DNA from: Tubiluchus corallicola
Lineage: Eukaryota; Priapulida; Priapulimorpha; Priapulimorphida; Tubiluchidae
Direction: 5' to 3'
DNA length: 64,000 nucleotides
Assembly (NCBI GenBank): GCA_030141605.1
Contig: JAQGDQ010000102.1
Location: 372,961 to 436,960 of the forward strand
The translations under genes and the position numbers were made by a program. The notes under the pieces are model-generated. The model searched no databases, was not told where the DNA came from, and saw only the letters and a list, made by a program, of their open reading frames with translations. The first letter of the stretch is position 1, and each line of letters begins with the position of its first letter. Of this stretch, positions 29,401 to 40,480 are shown piece after piece.

Positions 29401-32400
29401 TTTTTTAGTTCGAATTCTATTCGAACGTAAAATTATAAATTCGAATAATTCAGCACTTCAACCACGTACATTCTTTATCATTACAAATTTAAAACATCAT
29501 GAAATTAGTACAATTTAGCTGCTATTTCTGGGCACCAATTATTAGTGGCTTTACTGAAGCACAAACTCAGTCAATATGGATGATCTTTGTTACACCGAAA
29601 CTTGTGATTCTTTACTTATTCTTCGAAAACTTGTTGGAAACCCTTTCAAACTCAATTTGAATTTGAAATACTTAAATTCGATGCCAAATTCGGTTTGATT
29701 TGAATACGCTTTCTGGTAGAGAATGCTCACCCCGAGTAACCATTGCTACTTCTGCTTATATTTTCTCACATGTTATTGGGCGCTATAATTTTAATGATTG
29801 GTTATTATTACATAAATTAGTCTAGTATAAATGCGAAAAACACTATTGCACCTAAAATCATTGTTGAGTATAATCTGTTTGTTCTAAAGATTATTTAGGG
29901 TCAGCCTATAGTGATCTTAAACCAATTTTAAAAAATTATGCCAACTTCAGTAGTAATGTGTTCAATGACCTCTTCAGCTGTGTTCCTATATTCCTATATA
30001 GCAATAAATGCAGTTTAAATTTAAATTTATCAATCAGCCAACATAGTACTCGATACCAAGTAAAATTTTCACTGGTATTAATATAATTACCATTTGTCCA
30101 TGTAACATTTGCTTAACACATTGGTTATGTGCTGCCTTTCCATTACCACCCCACTTTTCCTTCCCTTTTCATCTCTGACCCTTTTGTCTTTTTTCTTGTT
30201 TCCGAGGTGGCCTTGGTGAAATGTGGCAGAATTTTACAATGCCAAGGTCTCCTCAGCCTCAACTGTTATCAGTAAGCAGTGGCGGATTTAGGGGGTGGGT
30301 CAAAGAGGCCTGGGCCCACCCTTTCATAGTAGCAGTTACAGCACACCAAGTGAATATTTTCTCTGGATTATAAGCTTTGGAAGTGGTAGCTTTTGATGAC
30401 GTGGATTGAGTAAAAAGTTCTGCATTAATGATTTCAGTGTAAAAATGCCCTTTAAGTGATAATTGAAGTTTTTGGCAAAGATATCGCTGTGCGCAATTAT
30501 ATGCTATGCTATACTAGTATATTGATGTGTAATTAAGAGTCAAAAGTTTGAAGTGACATAATGAGTTTTAAACTTTTGAATTTGCTTGAGGAAATAGTAA
30601 GAAAAATGGTCTAAAATGCATTGGTAGCTGGGGGCTTCCTAGACCCCCCCCCAGCTGCTTTTTCGTTGGGCCCTTTTTCTAAAACCTGTATCCGCCTCCG
30701 GTAAGCATTAGTAATTTGACCTATTCACGTGCATTTTTCACACAGACTCGTGTAAGTTTATATCCAGTGTATTAACAAATAAACAAACTTGAAATAAACT
30801 TGAAATTAAATAAAAGACTGTAAAGTGTTATGACACATAATTACTTGTTTTGCAGGATAGAAGTTAAAGAGGAAGGCGATCATAAACTGTGCTTCGACAA
30901 TACGTTTACTCGTTTCTCTGCGAAGCTAGTCTATTTTGAAATTGTGATTTATAATAATGATGGAACGGAAGGAGCGGATGATGACGATGAAGACTGGCTG
31001 AGCAATATCAGTCCTGATGAACTTGTAGATGTGAGCGTAGATAATTTAAAAGTATGTATTTTTGTTTAGCTGGTGTCACTTGTTTCGAGCCTGCTATTAC
31101 GATCTGAGTTGCAGTGTTCAGAAATGCAACAAAACATTACTAATGTTTTTAAGCTACTTGTTAGATTTGATCAATAAAACTAAGGCCACTCTTGCAATGT
31201 TATAGTTTTCAAGTGGACAACCCACTACGTTTTGTTGCAAAATTCTTCCATTCAGCGCAGCTTCATCCGCAATTCATAAATACTGACTTCGCTACTTGGT
31301 GCTTTTTGCTGCGTTTTAATGGTAATTTTAAGCGAACAGTGGTATGATTAACTTAATTTTCTAGTTTCAAAACTCTCCAAGTTTTGCGGTTTTCATTCAA
31401 GGAAAAAGTATTTTTCCCGAGGATTTATTTATTTATTTCTTCCGATCTGAGAGAGGTTAATAGCAAGGACTTTTGGAGGTGGTTTATATTATATATTATA
31501 GTACACATAAGTTTATCTGTACAGCAAGACAGTGATGAGTGGAGATTATTTTTGCAGTGCAATAATACATACTTTCTGTTGCTTATATACAATGGGAACA
31601 TGTGTATAGAAAACTGATATTGTGTATGGGAGATATTCTTAAGGAATTAATCTCCAACAGCATGCCAGCCAAGTGTTTTAAGCAAAGTTTAAATTACAAA
31701 AACTACATAAAAGTTCCTGCAAAATGTCTTGCAGATGAAAAACAAAAAAAAAAACAAATATATTTTACAAAAATTTATTGCAGAATAACTGAAACATGTT
31801 ATATTATATTAGATTACTTAATGAAATTCTTACCTAAATGGTTACCAAGCGTGTGGTCATAAGACAGGCCAGTGCCAGGAGTTGCAGATTTTCCCTGATG
31901 CCTTAACCAGTCAAATGGATTAACCCTTTCATTACGTATTTGCTTTTTAACTGGACCACATTGGCTTCGCACATTTGTCAATAACTTCTTGTGATGTGTT
32001 ACTAAAACAGAATCTTGTAAATAAACAGGTGGTTGTTTGTTATTGAGTACTAATATTAAATATTAGTTTAGTTCTACACATGCACACATATACGAGCTCA
32101 CATACATGCACTCACGCATACACACACGTGCACACCCTCATAAATAAGCATGTACTTATTTGGAAACCATTTTGCACAAAAGACACAATACTAATCCATA
32201 ATATGCAATCATTTTATCAGAATGCAGAACAATCAGCTAAACATACATTTCATCAACGATCTACGAGTGATTTTGCGTGGGAACATACCATACAGTACAG
32301 TATTGTGGAATGCACCTGGCTTCAGATGCCGATTGGATGGTTAGCGTTACTTGTTGTGAAGCAACCCCAATCCCACTCATGTTAAACGTTTCTACAATGT

Positions 32401-35400
32401 TTTGCACTTCCGTAGCGGTGAAATAAACAGACCTGGGTGATTGTGCTTAGTGCTGAGCTCGAGCAATAGTCTACCGCCTTCCGTCCCCTGCATAAAAACA
32501 TGCAGAACACTTCCGCCTTCCGTAGTGAAAGGTTTACGTCTTGACGATCGTAAAATTTCAAACGATTAGTCATTCTTGAGCTAGCAACTGCTCTCAGCAA
32601 TTTCGTTAATATTTACGTAACTTGAAAAGGTCATTTGCAAGCTGAATTCCTCTGCCAACACACGACCCATTTAGCAGGTAAACAGACTCATTTTTCTATA
32701 GCTTTATGTATATACATGTATACACCTGCCGGGTGGGCAGATCCACTAGCTAGTGAGGCCCTAATTGTCTGAGCACGTGTAGGTTTGGCGCTTTTTTGCA
32801 ATAGCACGTTTATTATAATAATAGCATGTAAAAATTCTTATAATTTAGTATGTGTAGAACAGGTAACAGAACAATAGTCTTCAATAACAAATGTAAATAA
32901 TTATTACTGAATATATAGAATGCTGTGGAGTCAGAGTCAGCAGTAAATTTACTGCTAAAGAAGTCGGAGTTGTTAAAACTTTGGGTTTTGGAGTCGGAGT
33001 CAGAACTCGGGAGCATAGAGGAGTCAGTGTTAGAGTCTGTACAAAATAAACAAGTTCAAACTACAGTTACTTTTAACTTTTGACACATGTATGCATAACG
33101 TCCCATTTTAGGACGGTTTCGTATTGATGTCTATGCAGCTAGACTGTTTTTCGAGCATAAGAAGTAGTGATGAAATGCTACTGTAGCTAAATATTGAGAA
33201 TACTATAAACTATTCCTTAAAGGCAAGAGTTGCAGTTGGTGTCGGGAGTCGGGGCTCCTAAAATTTTAGGAGTCAGAGTTTGATTTAAAATTTTAGGAGC
33301 CGGAGTCAGAGTCTGAGTTGGATTTTCTAAAATTCTAGGAGTCGGAGCCCTAGTCAGGAAGTTAATGTACTGACTTTACAGCCTTGTGTATAAATGTTAC
33401 ATTTAATAATTACCCTTTGAAGCTCTCAGTTCCTGGCTCCTTATTTACAAATAGGTTTATAGAGTTCACACACTCGTATGATGAGTTAAATGAACCAAAT
33501 ACCTACTTGTTCTGTTGTCTGCTTATGGCATGCGTTCTTAATTAACTTTAAAGTCCTAAGCCAGAAATTACAGTACACTCCATCATTGCAGGTGGCATTA
33601 AAGATTTAATGTCACACAGAATAAACCTTAGTCACTGTCACTATACTACTGAACTAGCCAGAACCACGATGAAAGAAGCAATTTTGTCAACTGCTCACAA
33701 TAACTTGGCTATCATTGCTTTGAAATTTTTAATGTAATGTGTACATGGGGGTCATTCAAAACTCGTGCATCGCGTAATTTGGCATAACGATGTAAGCTGA
33801 CAATGTAAACACGTACGTCAGTGGGACAGTCTCGGTAACGTAATCTAGTGCTAGCTGCTGTAAACTAAAACAACTCCACAGACAAGAAGCCCGAGGAAAG
33901 AAATCAATTTATGATTATTGTAAGAAACTTTGAAGTTCGTTTCTCATCCATTTATTGTTTATTGCAGGATTCCATAGTGAAGGTAAAAGGAAACCTGGCT
34001 CGTTCCATACAGCTTCAAGGGTTGCTGCGTGTGTTTGAAGCCAAAGATCGTAACATCATGGAGAGTAACTGGAGTCGCGTCAACACTTGGTCAATCATCT
34101 TTATCTGTATTATGATCGGAACCGGACTTGTACAGGCACGAATTGTTTTAATTTATCGAATTTCGTCAATCTTATTTGTTAGGTATGATGATGAAGCTGA
34201 TGATGATAATGATGATAAATCCTTTATTACGCCTCTATTTGCAGGCTCAATACATCAATAATTAAAAACGAAACCATGTACATATATTAGTGACACACAA
34301 AAATAAATACATACAATTACATAAAAATGAAAGCAACTGTACAAATTATATACAAATAAACAAATGCATATGTATAAACAAATACGTTAGAATGCACAAA
34401 ACATATACAAATGTAAATAAAGGTATATAGCGATTAGTTAACGTTTTTACAATGTAGTCATCTTTCACTAAGTCCAAAAATGCAGTAATTATACTTTTGG
34501 CTTGCTTTAAAAATACGACATCTGTTGTTTGATCCGCAAGCTCTAACATAAAATGCCTCCTCTTCCTTTGGTGACCAATGGGCAACAAAATAATAAATGA
34601 TCTGGTGTCTGAGGGGACCGTCCAATCCGATGCGGCACAGAAATTGATTGAAGTTTCCTTGCTTAGTGAGAAAACAAATTGCCGCAGTCTCCAACTCCAA
34701 TAGCCTGCCCGAGTTTCCTACAGGCAGATATAAAGTTGTACCAGCTACTAGGATATCGTTCCCCGTTTCAATGCGTTGCAGTTAAGAAATTTGTTAGCTA
34801 AAGCTTGGGAGTACGGAGAGGTGCTATTGTTATAACTAATTAATTCTGAAGCTGTGTATCTTGCAAGTTAGGTTTTCATGCATACCCGAGTTTTGTCTAA
34901 GGCCCAGAACAAACAAAAACTCGCGTAATTAACTGTAACCCGAGTTTGCTGCAGTATTCAATTTGCCCGAAAAAAAACAGCTAAAATATGCTGCAAGAAG
35001 TTAGGATTTTCCAAGCCTGCTTCATGATCTATTTTCTGTCCAAAGACATTAGAATGTTCATTAGTGATGTGATTGTTTTAGAATTAGACTTGTTACATGT
35101 TCTTACCTTATCTTTCCTACAGTACCAGACGGCTTGTTGGAGGCAGAATATGTTTTTATCCCATCTACGGGTTTTCCCAATACTTTTATCTTCCATGTAT
35201 GAATTTAAAGCAAAACAGACTGAAAATGCAGATATGTTTCTTATCGGCAATGAGGGACCAGCACAATGTGTCATAGCTGTAATTTCCTGCTGAGTTTATT
35301 GGCTAAAAATCCAAGTCATCCATCTTCTTCGGACCACTGAATTGTGCATTTGTTCAAACATTGTTTTCACAGTTATTGCCACTATCCCATTTTACAATTA

Positions 35401-35518
35401 TTCGAGCAAATTAGTTGATTTTTTTTCTTGTTTTTTTCAGGTTGTCATGATTCGTAGTCTTTTCGACGACAAAAGTCGAGTCGCGCAAGTTATGCGAAAA
35501 ATCAAAGGACAAGGCTGA
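26250..35518 (+). CDS. TMED5: p24 family cargo receptor, TMED5/TMED1 (gamma) type, complete, 5 exons
   Basis: Exons 26250-26423, 28217-28314, 30856-31051, 33968-34135 and 35441-35518 join in frame to 237 residues, close to the usual 220-235. In order: signal peptide (about 1-27); GOLD domain (about 32-130) with the conserved cysteines C42 and C103; an acidic loop (ADDDDEDW); a coiled coil (about 155-190, ending in FEAKDRNIMESNWSRVN); one membrane span (about 197-216); and a short cytosolic tail starting RSLFDD. p24 proteins cycle between ER and cis-Golgi in COPII and COPI vesicles and help sort cargo such as GPI-anchored proteins. The tail keeps a Leu-Phe pair suited to COPII but ends MRKIKGQG rather than in a clean KKXX. 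Intron 4 needs a GC donor. The gamma (TMED1/5/7/3) subfamily fits best; the exact member is uncertain. Confidence 0.9.
26424..28216. other. TMED intron 1
   Basis: No coding sequence. From about 27640 to 28030, a cagggccagactatgacg start with ggggcccctaggc is reminiscent of hAT ends, but no matching right end could be fixed. Confidence 0.6.
28217..28314 (+). CDS. TMED5: TMED exon 2: GOLD domain
   Basis: Acceptor atgtttcag; encodes VIDGGDLDISFIVQSPQGR, the family's conserved GxDxDxxxxxPxG segment. Donor CACAG|gtaaac in phase 2, completing an Arg codon with the next exon. Confidence 0.9.
28586..28705. repeat. Three tandem 40-bp units
   Basis: gatatacaaaaactcgacaa units start at 28586, 28626 and 28666 with only one or two differences. 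Confidence 0.95.
29327..29735 (+). mobile_element. hAT-type MITE, TIR TAGRGGTGAGCAT, copy 1
   Basis: Left end tagaggtgagcat, right end atgctcaccccga. Flanks GTAGCCGT and GTAACCAT match at 6 of 8 bases with two transitions. Interior is full of ttcgaa/gaattc words. The same family occurs inverted at 59098-59468. Confidence 0.75.
30277..30700. mobile_element. Candidate hAT-type MITE, ends CAGTGGCGGAT...ATCCGCCTCCG
   Basis: The inverted ends agree over about 8 of 11 bases, and gggcccac/gggccc motifs follow each. GTAAGCAG/GTAAGCAT occurs at the two junctions, but its offset makes the target duplication ambiguous. Confidence 0.5.
30856..31051 (+). CDS. TMED5: TMED exon 3: end of GOLD domain and acidic linker
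   Basis: Encodes EEGDHKLCFDNTFTRFSAK with the second GOLD cysteine, the last beta strands, and an Asp-rich linker into the coiled coil. Donor TTAAAA|gtatgt, phase 0. Confidence 0.9.
31052..33967. other. TMED intron 3
   Basis: AT-rich. Contains the ggagtcggagtcag-word repeat region (32925-33355). Spurious frames only. Confidence 0.6.
32925..33355. repeat. Region of recurring GGAGTCGGAGTC / AAAATTTTAGGAGTC words
   Basis: GAGTC-based runs flank a unique middle part, and aaaattttaggagtc is repeated three times near 33255-33345. Probably a decayed transposable element; class not identified. Confidence 0.5.
33968..34135 (+). CDS. TMED5: TMED exon 4: coiled coil and membrane span; GC donor
   Basis: 56 codons: a helical coiled coil, the family motif around FEAKDRNIMESNWSRVN, and the hydrophobic segment WSIIFICIMIGTGLVQ. 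The only 3' boundary that joins exon 5 in frame is CAG|gcacga, a GC donor. The nearest GT donor (AG|gtatga, 34183) would add 15 or so residues and then hit a stop just inside exon 5. A LINE tail lies immediately downstream. Confidence 0.85.
34136..35440. other. TMED intron 4 (GC-AG)
   Basis: Begins gcacga, ends ttttttcag. Its first half is a LINE remnant; the rest shows nothing recognisable. Confidence 0.6.
34183..34740 (-). mobile_element. 5'-truncated LINE: C-terminal coding remnant, 3' UTR and ATC tail
   Basis: On the - strand, reading from 34740: TKQGNFNQFLCRIGLDGP, a frameshift, then LELADQTTDVVFLKQAKSII and ITAFLDLVKDDYI. This resembles the C-terminal region after reverse transcriptase in LINE ORF2. 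The 3' end shows gcctgcaaatagaggc and an (ATC)n tail (34183-34220). A second 3' end of the same type is at 42940-42990. Confidence 0.6.
35441..35518 (+). CDS. TMED5: TMED exon 5: end of membrane span and cytosolic tail
   Basis: Very strong acceptor (long T tract, ttttttcag) then VVMIRSLFDDKSRVAQ and a basic end, TGA at 35516-35518. The RSLF(D/E)DK start of the tail is the p24 gamma/COPII-binding region. Confidence 0.9.
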   Translation, partial: VVMIRSLFDDKSRVAQVMRKIKGQG

Positions 35519-37453
35519 CGTATTGTACTCAATCAAAAGTGCCTTACTGAAATGTATTCAAACGGATTGGGAAGCTAACAGAGGCAGGCTTGGCGCGATT
35601 TGAAAAGCTCTTTATAAGAAAAAAGACTTAATATTAACAACCACTTTCACACTGTGTATATTTTACCACCGGTTATTAAGAATCATTATATTATTGTTAT
35701 GTTTATATGTTAGGTGTCAGTAGATCACAAAAAATAAGAAATCTAAAAAACTTTGCTAAATATTCAGTTTTTTCTTGAATATTTACAATAGCTGTTATAG
35801 TTTATACAAGCATTACATGTTGTGGGCCTATGTATATATTTTTCAAGTAAAAAATGAATAAATAGTGTAATTTGTTCTACGAGAATATTGTTGTTTGTGT
35901 GGCATTCATAAAGATTTTGTATAAGACTTGTAATATAAACAGGAGGTAGTTTGTTAATGAAATGGGATAGCAGTCTAGATCTGTGAGCCAGATGTGTGCT
36001 GGCCACTTTTTGTACGTTTGGTTTGAATATCTGTAAAACTCAGCAGCTTAATAATTTTCAATTCAATTTCAATTTATTTCAGACAAAAGCATCCATAAGG
36101 TTAGTTACACACAGTAAATGAAAGATGAATGAGTTAATAAAGAAAACTATTTGATAAATATTATGTACGTAGATGAAGCATAACACATAGTCTTGCACAT
36201 TTAAGTATGTTTAAGAGAGTTCTGTGACATACAATAATTATATATAATTAAAGTATGTTCCTCCGTCTGCTGTCAAGTTTATCATATGCATCAGATAGCT
36301 TGATTCATCTCAGTGAGGAAAATGAACATCTTCTTAGCAACACAAAAATAAAGGATAGCAAGATTTACTGTCATTTTCCTTGTGCTGCAACTATAAGGAA
36401 GAGAATTAAGCAAAGACCTAGTAAGAAAAGATCTTTTAACTTTAATGCTGCACAGTTTGATGGCTATATAACTTATTATTAATTCATCAATATCAGCAAT
36501 CGTTTTAACACAAAATGAAACTTGTGGTGCCATCTATGTGTGCGTCTGGAAATTAAAGTGTGATGAGGACACAAAATTTGTAATCAGGAAGGTTAGCGAA
36601 ATGCTGGTTTGCTCTTGCTAATCAAAACGTCACAGGGCATTAAAACTTTTCTACTAAAATTTATTTTTTAAAAGATTTGGACTTCTTCAGGTGCAAATGA
36701 CCTTTTATGAAATTAGTTTAGAAATTCTTTTGTAATTAAGCTTTATAAATTCTTTCTACTTCGTTTACTGTTTGATTTGCTTATAAATTATTTTTACTTG
36801 GATTTTTGACAAACTTCTAAACATAGTAACTACTTTCCATAAAAACATTGCAACAGCTACAATTCTTAATAATCGCAAACTTGTGAAAATATTAAAAGGA
36901 GTCAAACCAATATAGTTTTAAAAAGTTGTTTTGACTATATTTTTGTGCTATGCGGTTACAGCATATGAACAAACTACTCTGTAGCGTGGCTAAAATGGCT
37001 ATAGGCACTTGACGGAATTAGGTATGGCGTATATGGGCCATATTCTCAATGTTATTGCTCTATTATCAACATTAGCTTCTTTAGTTTGTATTTGCTAGCA
37101 CTAGATGGCACAAGTGAGGCTTTCCATGTTGCCACTTACGTGTATCACTATCAGTTGTGTATACGCATGATACATCATTATCCCAAATTATGAAATTACG
37201 TGTGTACAGTTTTTGTGCGATGTACAAGTTACGTTAAAATATTCAAATAAATGATAGTCAAATTATTCTGAGTAGTTGTTAAAATTGCTTCTTCATTTGT
37301 GGTTTTGACTAGTTCAGTGTAGCGTAATAGTTTAGCCGGTGTGTGTTTTTATTAAAAATTTTGAATGCCACCTGCAATGATAACGTGTAATTAATTTCCC
37401 GCTCATTGAGACGTTAATTAAGAGTGCACGCCATAAGGGAACGACGGAAGTAG
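35519..37453. other. Intergenic region TMED to GOSR2
   Basis: Probable TMED 3' UTR to about 35880. A caattcaatttcaatttattt tract at 36058-36080 looks like the reversed tail of an L2/CR1-type LINE. The GOSR2 promoter should lie near 37280-37450. No conserved frame. Confidence 0.5.
35857..35862 (+). other. Candidate polyadenylation signal for TMED gene
   Basis: AATAAA 340 bp after the stop codon, followed by a T/GT-rich stretch (tgtaatttgttc... ttgttgtttgtgt). Spacing and the downstream GU-rich tract are as expected for a 3' end. Confidence 0.4.
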
Positions 37454-37627
37454 GTATGGTTTTCACTTAACTTGTCATACGAATGTGTGAACGCTATAAA
37501 CCTATTTTTAAACATCAGTTCTATTGTTTTGTTATGGTCTAATTGTCCCAATAAACTTCTACACCGGAACTGTAATTTTTGGTTTCTTGCAATTATTAAT
37601 CGATAAATTTAATGTTTTTGTTTTTAG
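37454..37627 (+). other. Probable 5'-UTR intron of GOSR2
   Basis: Candidate donor TAG|gtatgg at 37454 and a T-rich acceptor ending ag at 37627, enclosing 174 bp. The sequence before it (gccataagggaacgacggaag) is less AT-rich, as expected for a first exon. Inferred from splice signals only. Confidence 0.4.
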
Positions 37628-37640
37628 GTGTGTAATAATC

Positions 37641-38282
37641 ATGGAGCAGTTGTATAGGCAGACAATTCAACTTCTTAACGATATTCAAAATCACATGAGC
37701 AAGTATGAAGTAGCACCAAGTCAGGACGCTCAGCATATACTTCTCCAGATCAACAGTTTGTTCGGAAATGTCAACAACAACGTGCAGCGGGTAGAGATAC
37801 TGGTAAACAAGGAGCCGCCTGTGAGGAGACAGAATGCGAAACTGCGGCTGGACCAGCTCAAATACGACCGCCAGCATCTTGAGGCTGCTCTTCGCAACCT
37901 GCAATACCGACGTCTTCAACGCGAAGAGCAAGAGCGACAACGAGAACAGCTCATGTCAACCAACTTCCGCACAAACGAGTCGGAAAACACGTCTGTTGTG
38001 ATAGATCACACCTTGCAGCACCATACACACCTGCAGAGTGCAAACCGTGAGATGGACATACTGCTGGACAGTGGCAGCAGCATTCTGGGAAGTCTGCGTG
38101 ATCAGCACGGAACCCTCAAAGGCGTGCAAAAGCGCCTGTTTGACATTGCGAACACCCTAGGATTATCAAACACTGTCATGAGGCTGATAGAGCGACGCAC
38201 ATATCAGGACAAATTCATACTTTATGGTGGGATGATTGTAACGTGTGTGATCATGTTCCTGACTGTCAAATACCTTGTGTAG
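37641..38282 (+). CDS. GOSR2: Membrin, Golgi Qb-SNARE (GOSR2), complete, single coding exon
   Basis: 213 residues with no intron, the usual family length (about 212). The N-terminal helical region contains the conserved KEPPVRRQNAKLRLDQLKYD block. The SNARE helix follows (about 120-185), with the strongly conserved LFDIANTLGLSNTVMRLIERR. A C-terminal membrane anchor ends at the last residue (GGMIVTCVIMFLTVKYLV). Membrin pairs with syntaxin 5, BET1 and SEC22B or YKT6 in ER-to-Golgi fusion. The ATG at 37641 is chosen because family homology begins there and a good acceptor (gtttttag|gtg) precedes it by 13 bp. The frame stays open to 37524, but that stretch is AT-rich and intron-like. Lack of coding introns contrasts with the neighbouring genes and suggests intron loss or retroposition. 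The frame is intact, so it is probably functional. Confidence 0.95.
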   Translation: MEQLYRQTIQLLNDIQNHMSKYEVAPSQDAQHILLQINSLFGNVNNNVQRVEILVNKEPPVRRQNAKLRLDQLKYDRQHLEAALRNLQYRRLQREEQERQREQLMSTNFRTNESENTSVVIDHTLQHHTHLQSANREMDILLDSGSSILGSLRDQHGTLKGVQKRLFDIANTLGLSNTVMRLIERRTYQDKFILYGGMIVTCVIMFLTVKYLV

Positions 38283-38325
38283 TTGCGATGCAATTCTGTT
38301 GAGTAAACACTGGTGCATTTAAAGG

Positions 38326-38755
38326 CAGGGGTGTATTAACATATAGGCTAGCTAGGCTATAGCCTAGAGCGCCAAAGTTTGAAGGCATCACATTCTAGAA
38401 AAAATTCTTATTCTCCTCCGAAAATGCATGTACTTTCATATGCATGTAAAGGGCACATTTTATAACACACCACAGGCTGTTACTGAGCGGACCTTTCATA
38501 TAAGTGCCACATAACGAACAGGTGCGAGGTATTACACAATAAGCAGTTGCGCTGCCTGCATGAATATAAGTGCTATGCAACTATTTAATACTACGTAATT
38601 AATAACGACCACATAGAAACTGTGTTAATAATGTTTCTAATACATCACAAGTAATTGTTTATTCTGCTCATTACGTAAGCAATCATAAATTCACAATAGA
38701 GATGGGCGGGACAGAACCGTCAGCCTAGGCGTTGTAAATGGTTGATACTCCCCTG
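38326..38755 (+). mobile_element. hAT-type MITE, TIR CAGGGGTGTATTAAC, copy A
   Basis: Left end CAGGGGTGTATTAAC, right end GTTGATACTCCCCTG (13 of 15 complementary). Flanked by a perfect 8-bp target duplication TTTAAAGG (38318-38325 and 38756-38763). Inserted 43 bp after the GOSR2 stop codon. Non-coding, 430 bp. Confidence 0.92.
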
Positions 38756-39044
38756 TTTAAAGGGTGGAGCTAAAGTTAATGGGTCTAATCAGTAAGTTTG
38801 ATACTGAGAAGTGAAGGGTGAGATTTTACTTGAAAAGACTTGTGGTACTGCATTTATGAATAACATTGACTGTGTAGTGATATGGTGGTGATGGTGACGG
38901 TGACACAAATTTGGTGTTAGAAGCTGAACAGAAGATTCACAGTATCCTTTGGTTACTGAGACTGCAGCTTGGCATTTTTAAAATTTTAATTAACCTGTGA
39001 TCAGTCTGCTAGTTTTCTGCATCGATGCTAAAGTTACGTCGCTA

Positions 39045-39615
39045 CAGAGTGTCTCAAAAGTCGCTATGCACTTAGCATTTTGTATATTTTTCTAAGAAAT
39101 GCAACAAACTGTTTGAAAATTGATACAGATGAACTGAAACCTTGGACGATTCTTTTCGTCGAACTAGATGAAAATCAGAAGAGAAATGCTGCACTAGTAA
39201 GCTTTGCTATTTTCACCAGCTCCTTCAGGGACCTGAAGAGCTTCAGAGACTAATCCAATGGCAAGTTGGGCATCTTGCATTGAGAAGGTGTCTCACAGCC
39301 CATGAGTGGTGAGGAAGGACGGTAACTTGTTGAAACACTACAGTGATAACAGTGAGAGAATAGTGTGGTCCGTACGGATTTCTGCTGTACTTCGATTGGT
39401 GATCGAAGAACTTTTTGGCAGGATGATTTTGCTCCTCACTTCTAATGTTACTGTTGTTACCATAGAAACGGGGTTTCAGTCAAAAAATAAATAGAAACAG
39501 TTGTCGTGGGCCATTTGCTTTGCTCGAGATTGGAGAAAAATCTAAAGAGGAAGTTAAAAACCAAAGTGTATAGTAACTTGAAACCCAAGTGTATAGTAAC
39601 TTTTGAAACACCCTA
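39045..39615. mobile_element. Tc1/mariner-type MITE with about 30-bp inverted ends
   Basis: Left end cagagtgtctcaaaagtcgc, right end reversed tagggtgtttcaaaagttac; both continue into tatRcactt, matching at most positions over about 30 bases. TA flanks each side (39043-39044, 39616-39617). A 25-bp subterminal duplication (caagtgtatagtaactt) sits at the right end. No transposase. Confidence 0.75.
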
Positions 39616-40175
39616 TACTGTGTAATGTACAAAGTACATAATCATTAAGATGCCTATGTACTATTGCCAATTATTTCTGCTTTTTTTGATAAGCAGTGCA
39701 TCCTTCTTAGAGTTGTGAGGATTTTTTTATGATTTGGTAAAGGGCAAATTTGGCACTGTGAAAAAACCTATGTGAAAACCACGTTTTTTACAATTGTCAG
39801 CCATTTTGTGAGTGAAACATGTCTGCTCAACAACGGAGAAATTTGACTGTATCAGCAATCAAATATTCACTGCAATGAACCAATGCATCTCTCCATTTTA
39901 AGCTCTTGAGCCGACTCATTAATTTTTACTCAAACCGAACAATTTTGCATGTAATCCATCTGTTGAAAAACCCAACCCTATCCGATCTTGCAGAATTTTG
40001 TGCAAATTGTTGAAGCTGTATTAAAAATATTAAATATTTGTTATAACAAGTCACTGCAGCATTGCAACTTTTTAAAGTCATTCTTTAAAGGGCAAAAGCC
40101 AATTTTCAAAGCTAAAATGCACAGAATGAAGTGGGACATGCTTAAGTGCTTGTATTTATATGTAGCAGCAATAAC

Positions 40176-40480
40176 CAGAGTCGAATTTACCTACTAGTGG
40201 GTCCTAAGCCAAACTCGTGAGTGGGGCCCCAAATTTATAGAAATGTTGGCATGCTTCAGCATACAATATATACATATATATACGCACGCACACACACACA
40301 CACACACACACACAAATATATATTTATTCAATATCCAATATGCATAGGCCAGTGAATGTCTACAATTATTGTTTGGGTGGGTCCATACTCAGGCCGTGGC
40401 ATGCTGAGTGACAAATTGGTTTCAGTGAGCTCCCAGATACGTGTAGGGCCTACTATAGCTTTTGATAAATCTGGCCCTAG
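40176..40480. mobile_element. Candidate short hAT-like element
   Basis: Left end ccagagtcgaatttacc with gggtcctaagcc, right end aaatctggccctag with reversed taggccctac. No clear target duplication. Contains a CA repeat (40285-40315). Confidence 0.35.

Larger units (their letters stand above)
28315..30855. other. TMED intron 2 with two MITEs
   Basis: Contains a 40-bp x3 repeat (28586-28705) and two non-autonomous elements (29327-29735 and 30277-30700); the rest is unremarkable. Confidence 0.7.

Noticed and set aside
37524-37640. Upstream in-frame extension of the GOSR2 frame (39 extra residues)
   Set aside because: AT-rich and hydrophobic, no family homology, and a clear acceptor lies between it and the conserved start.
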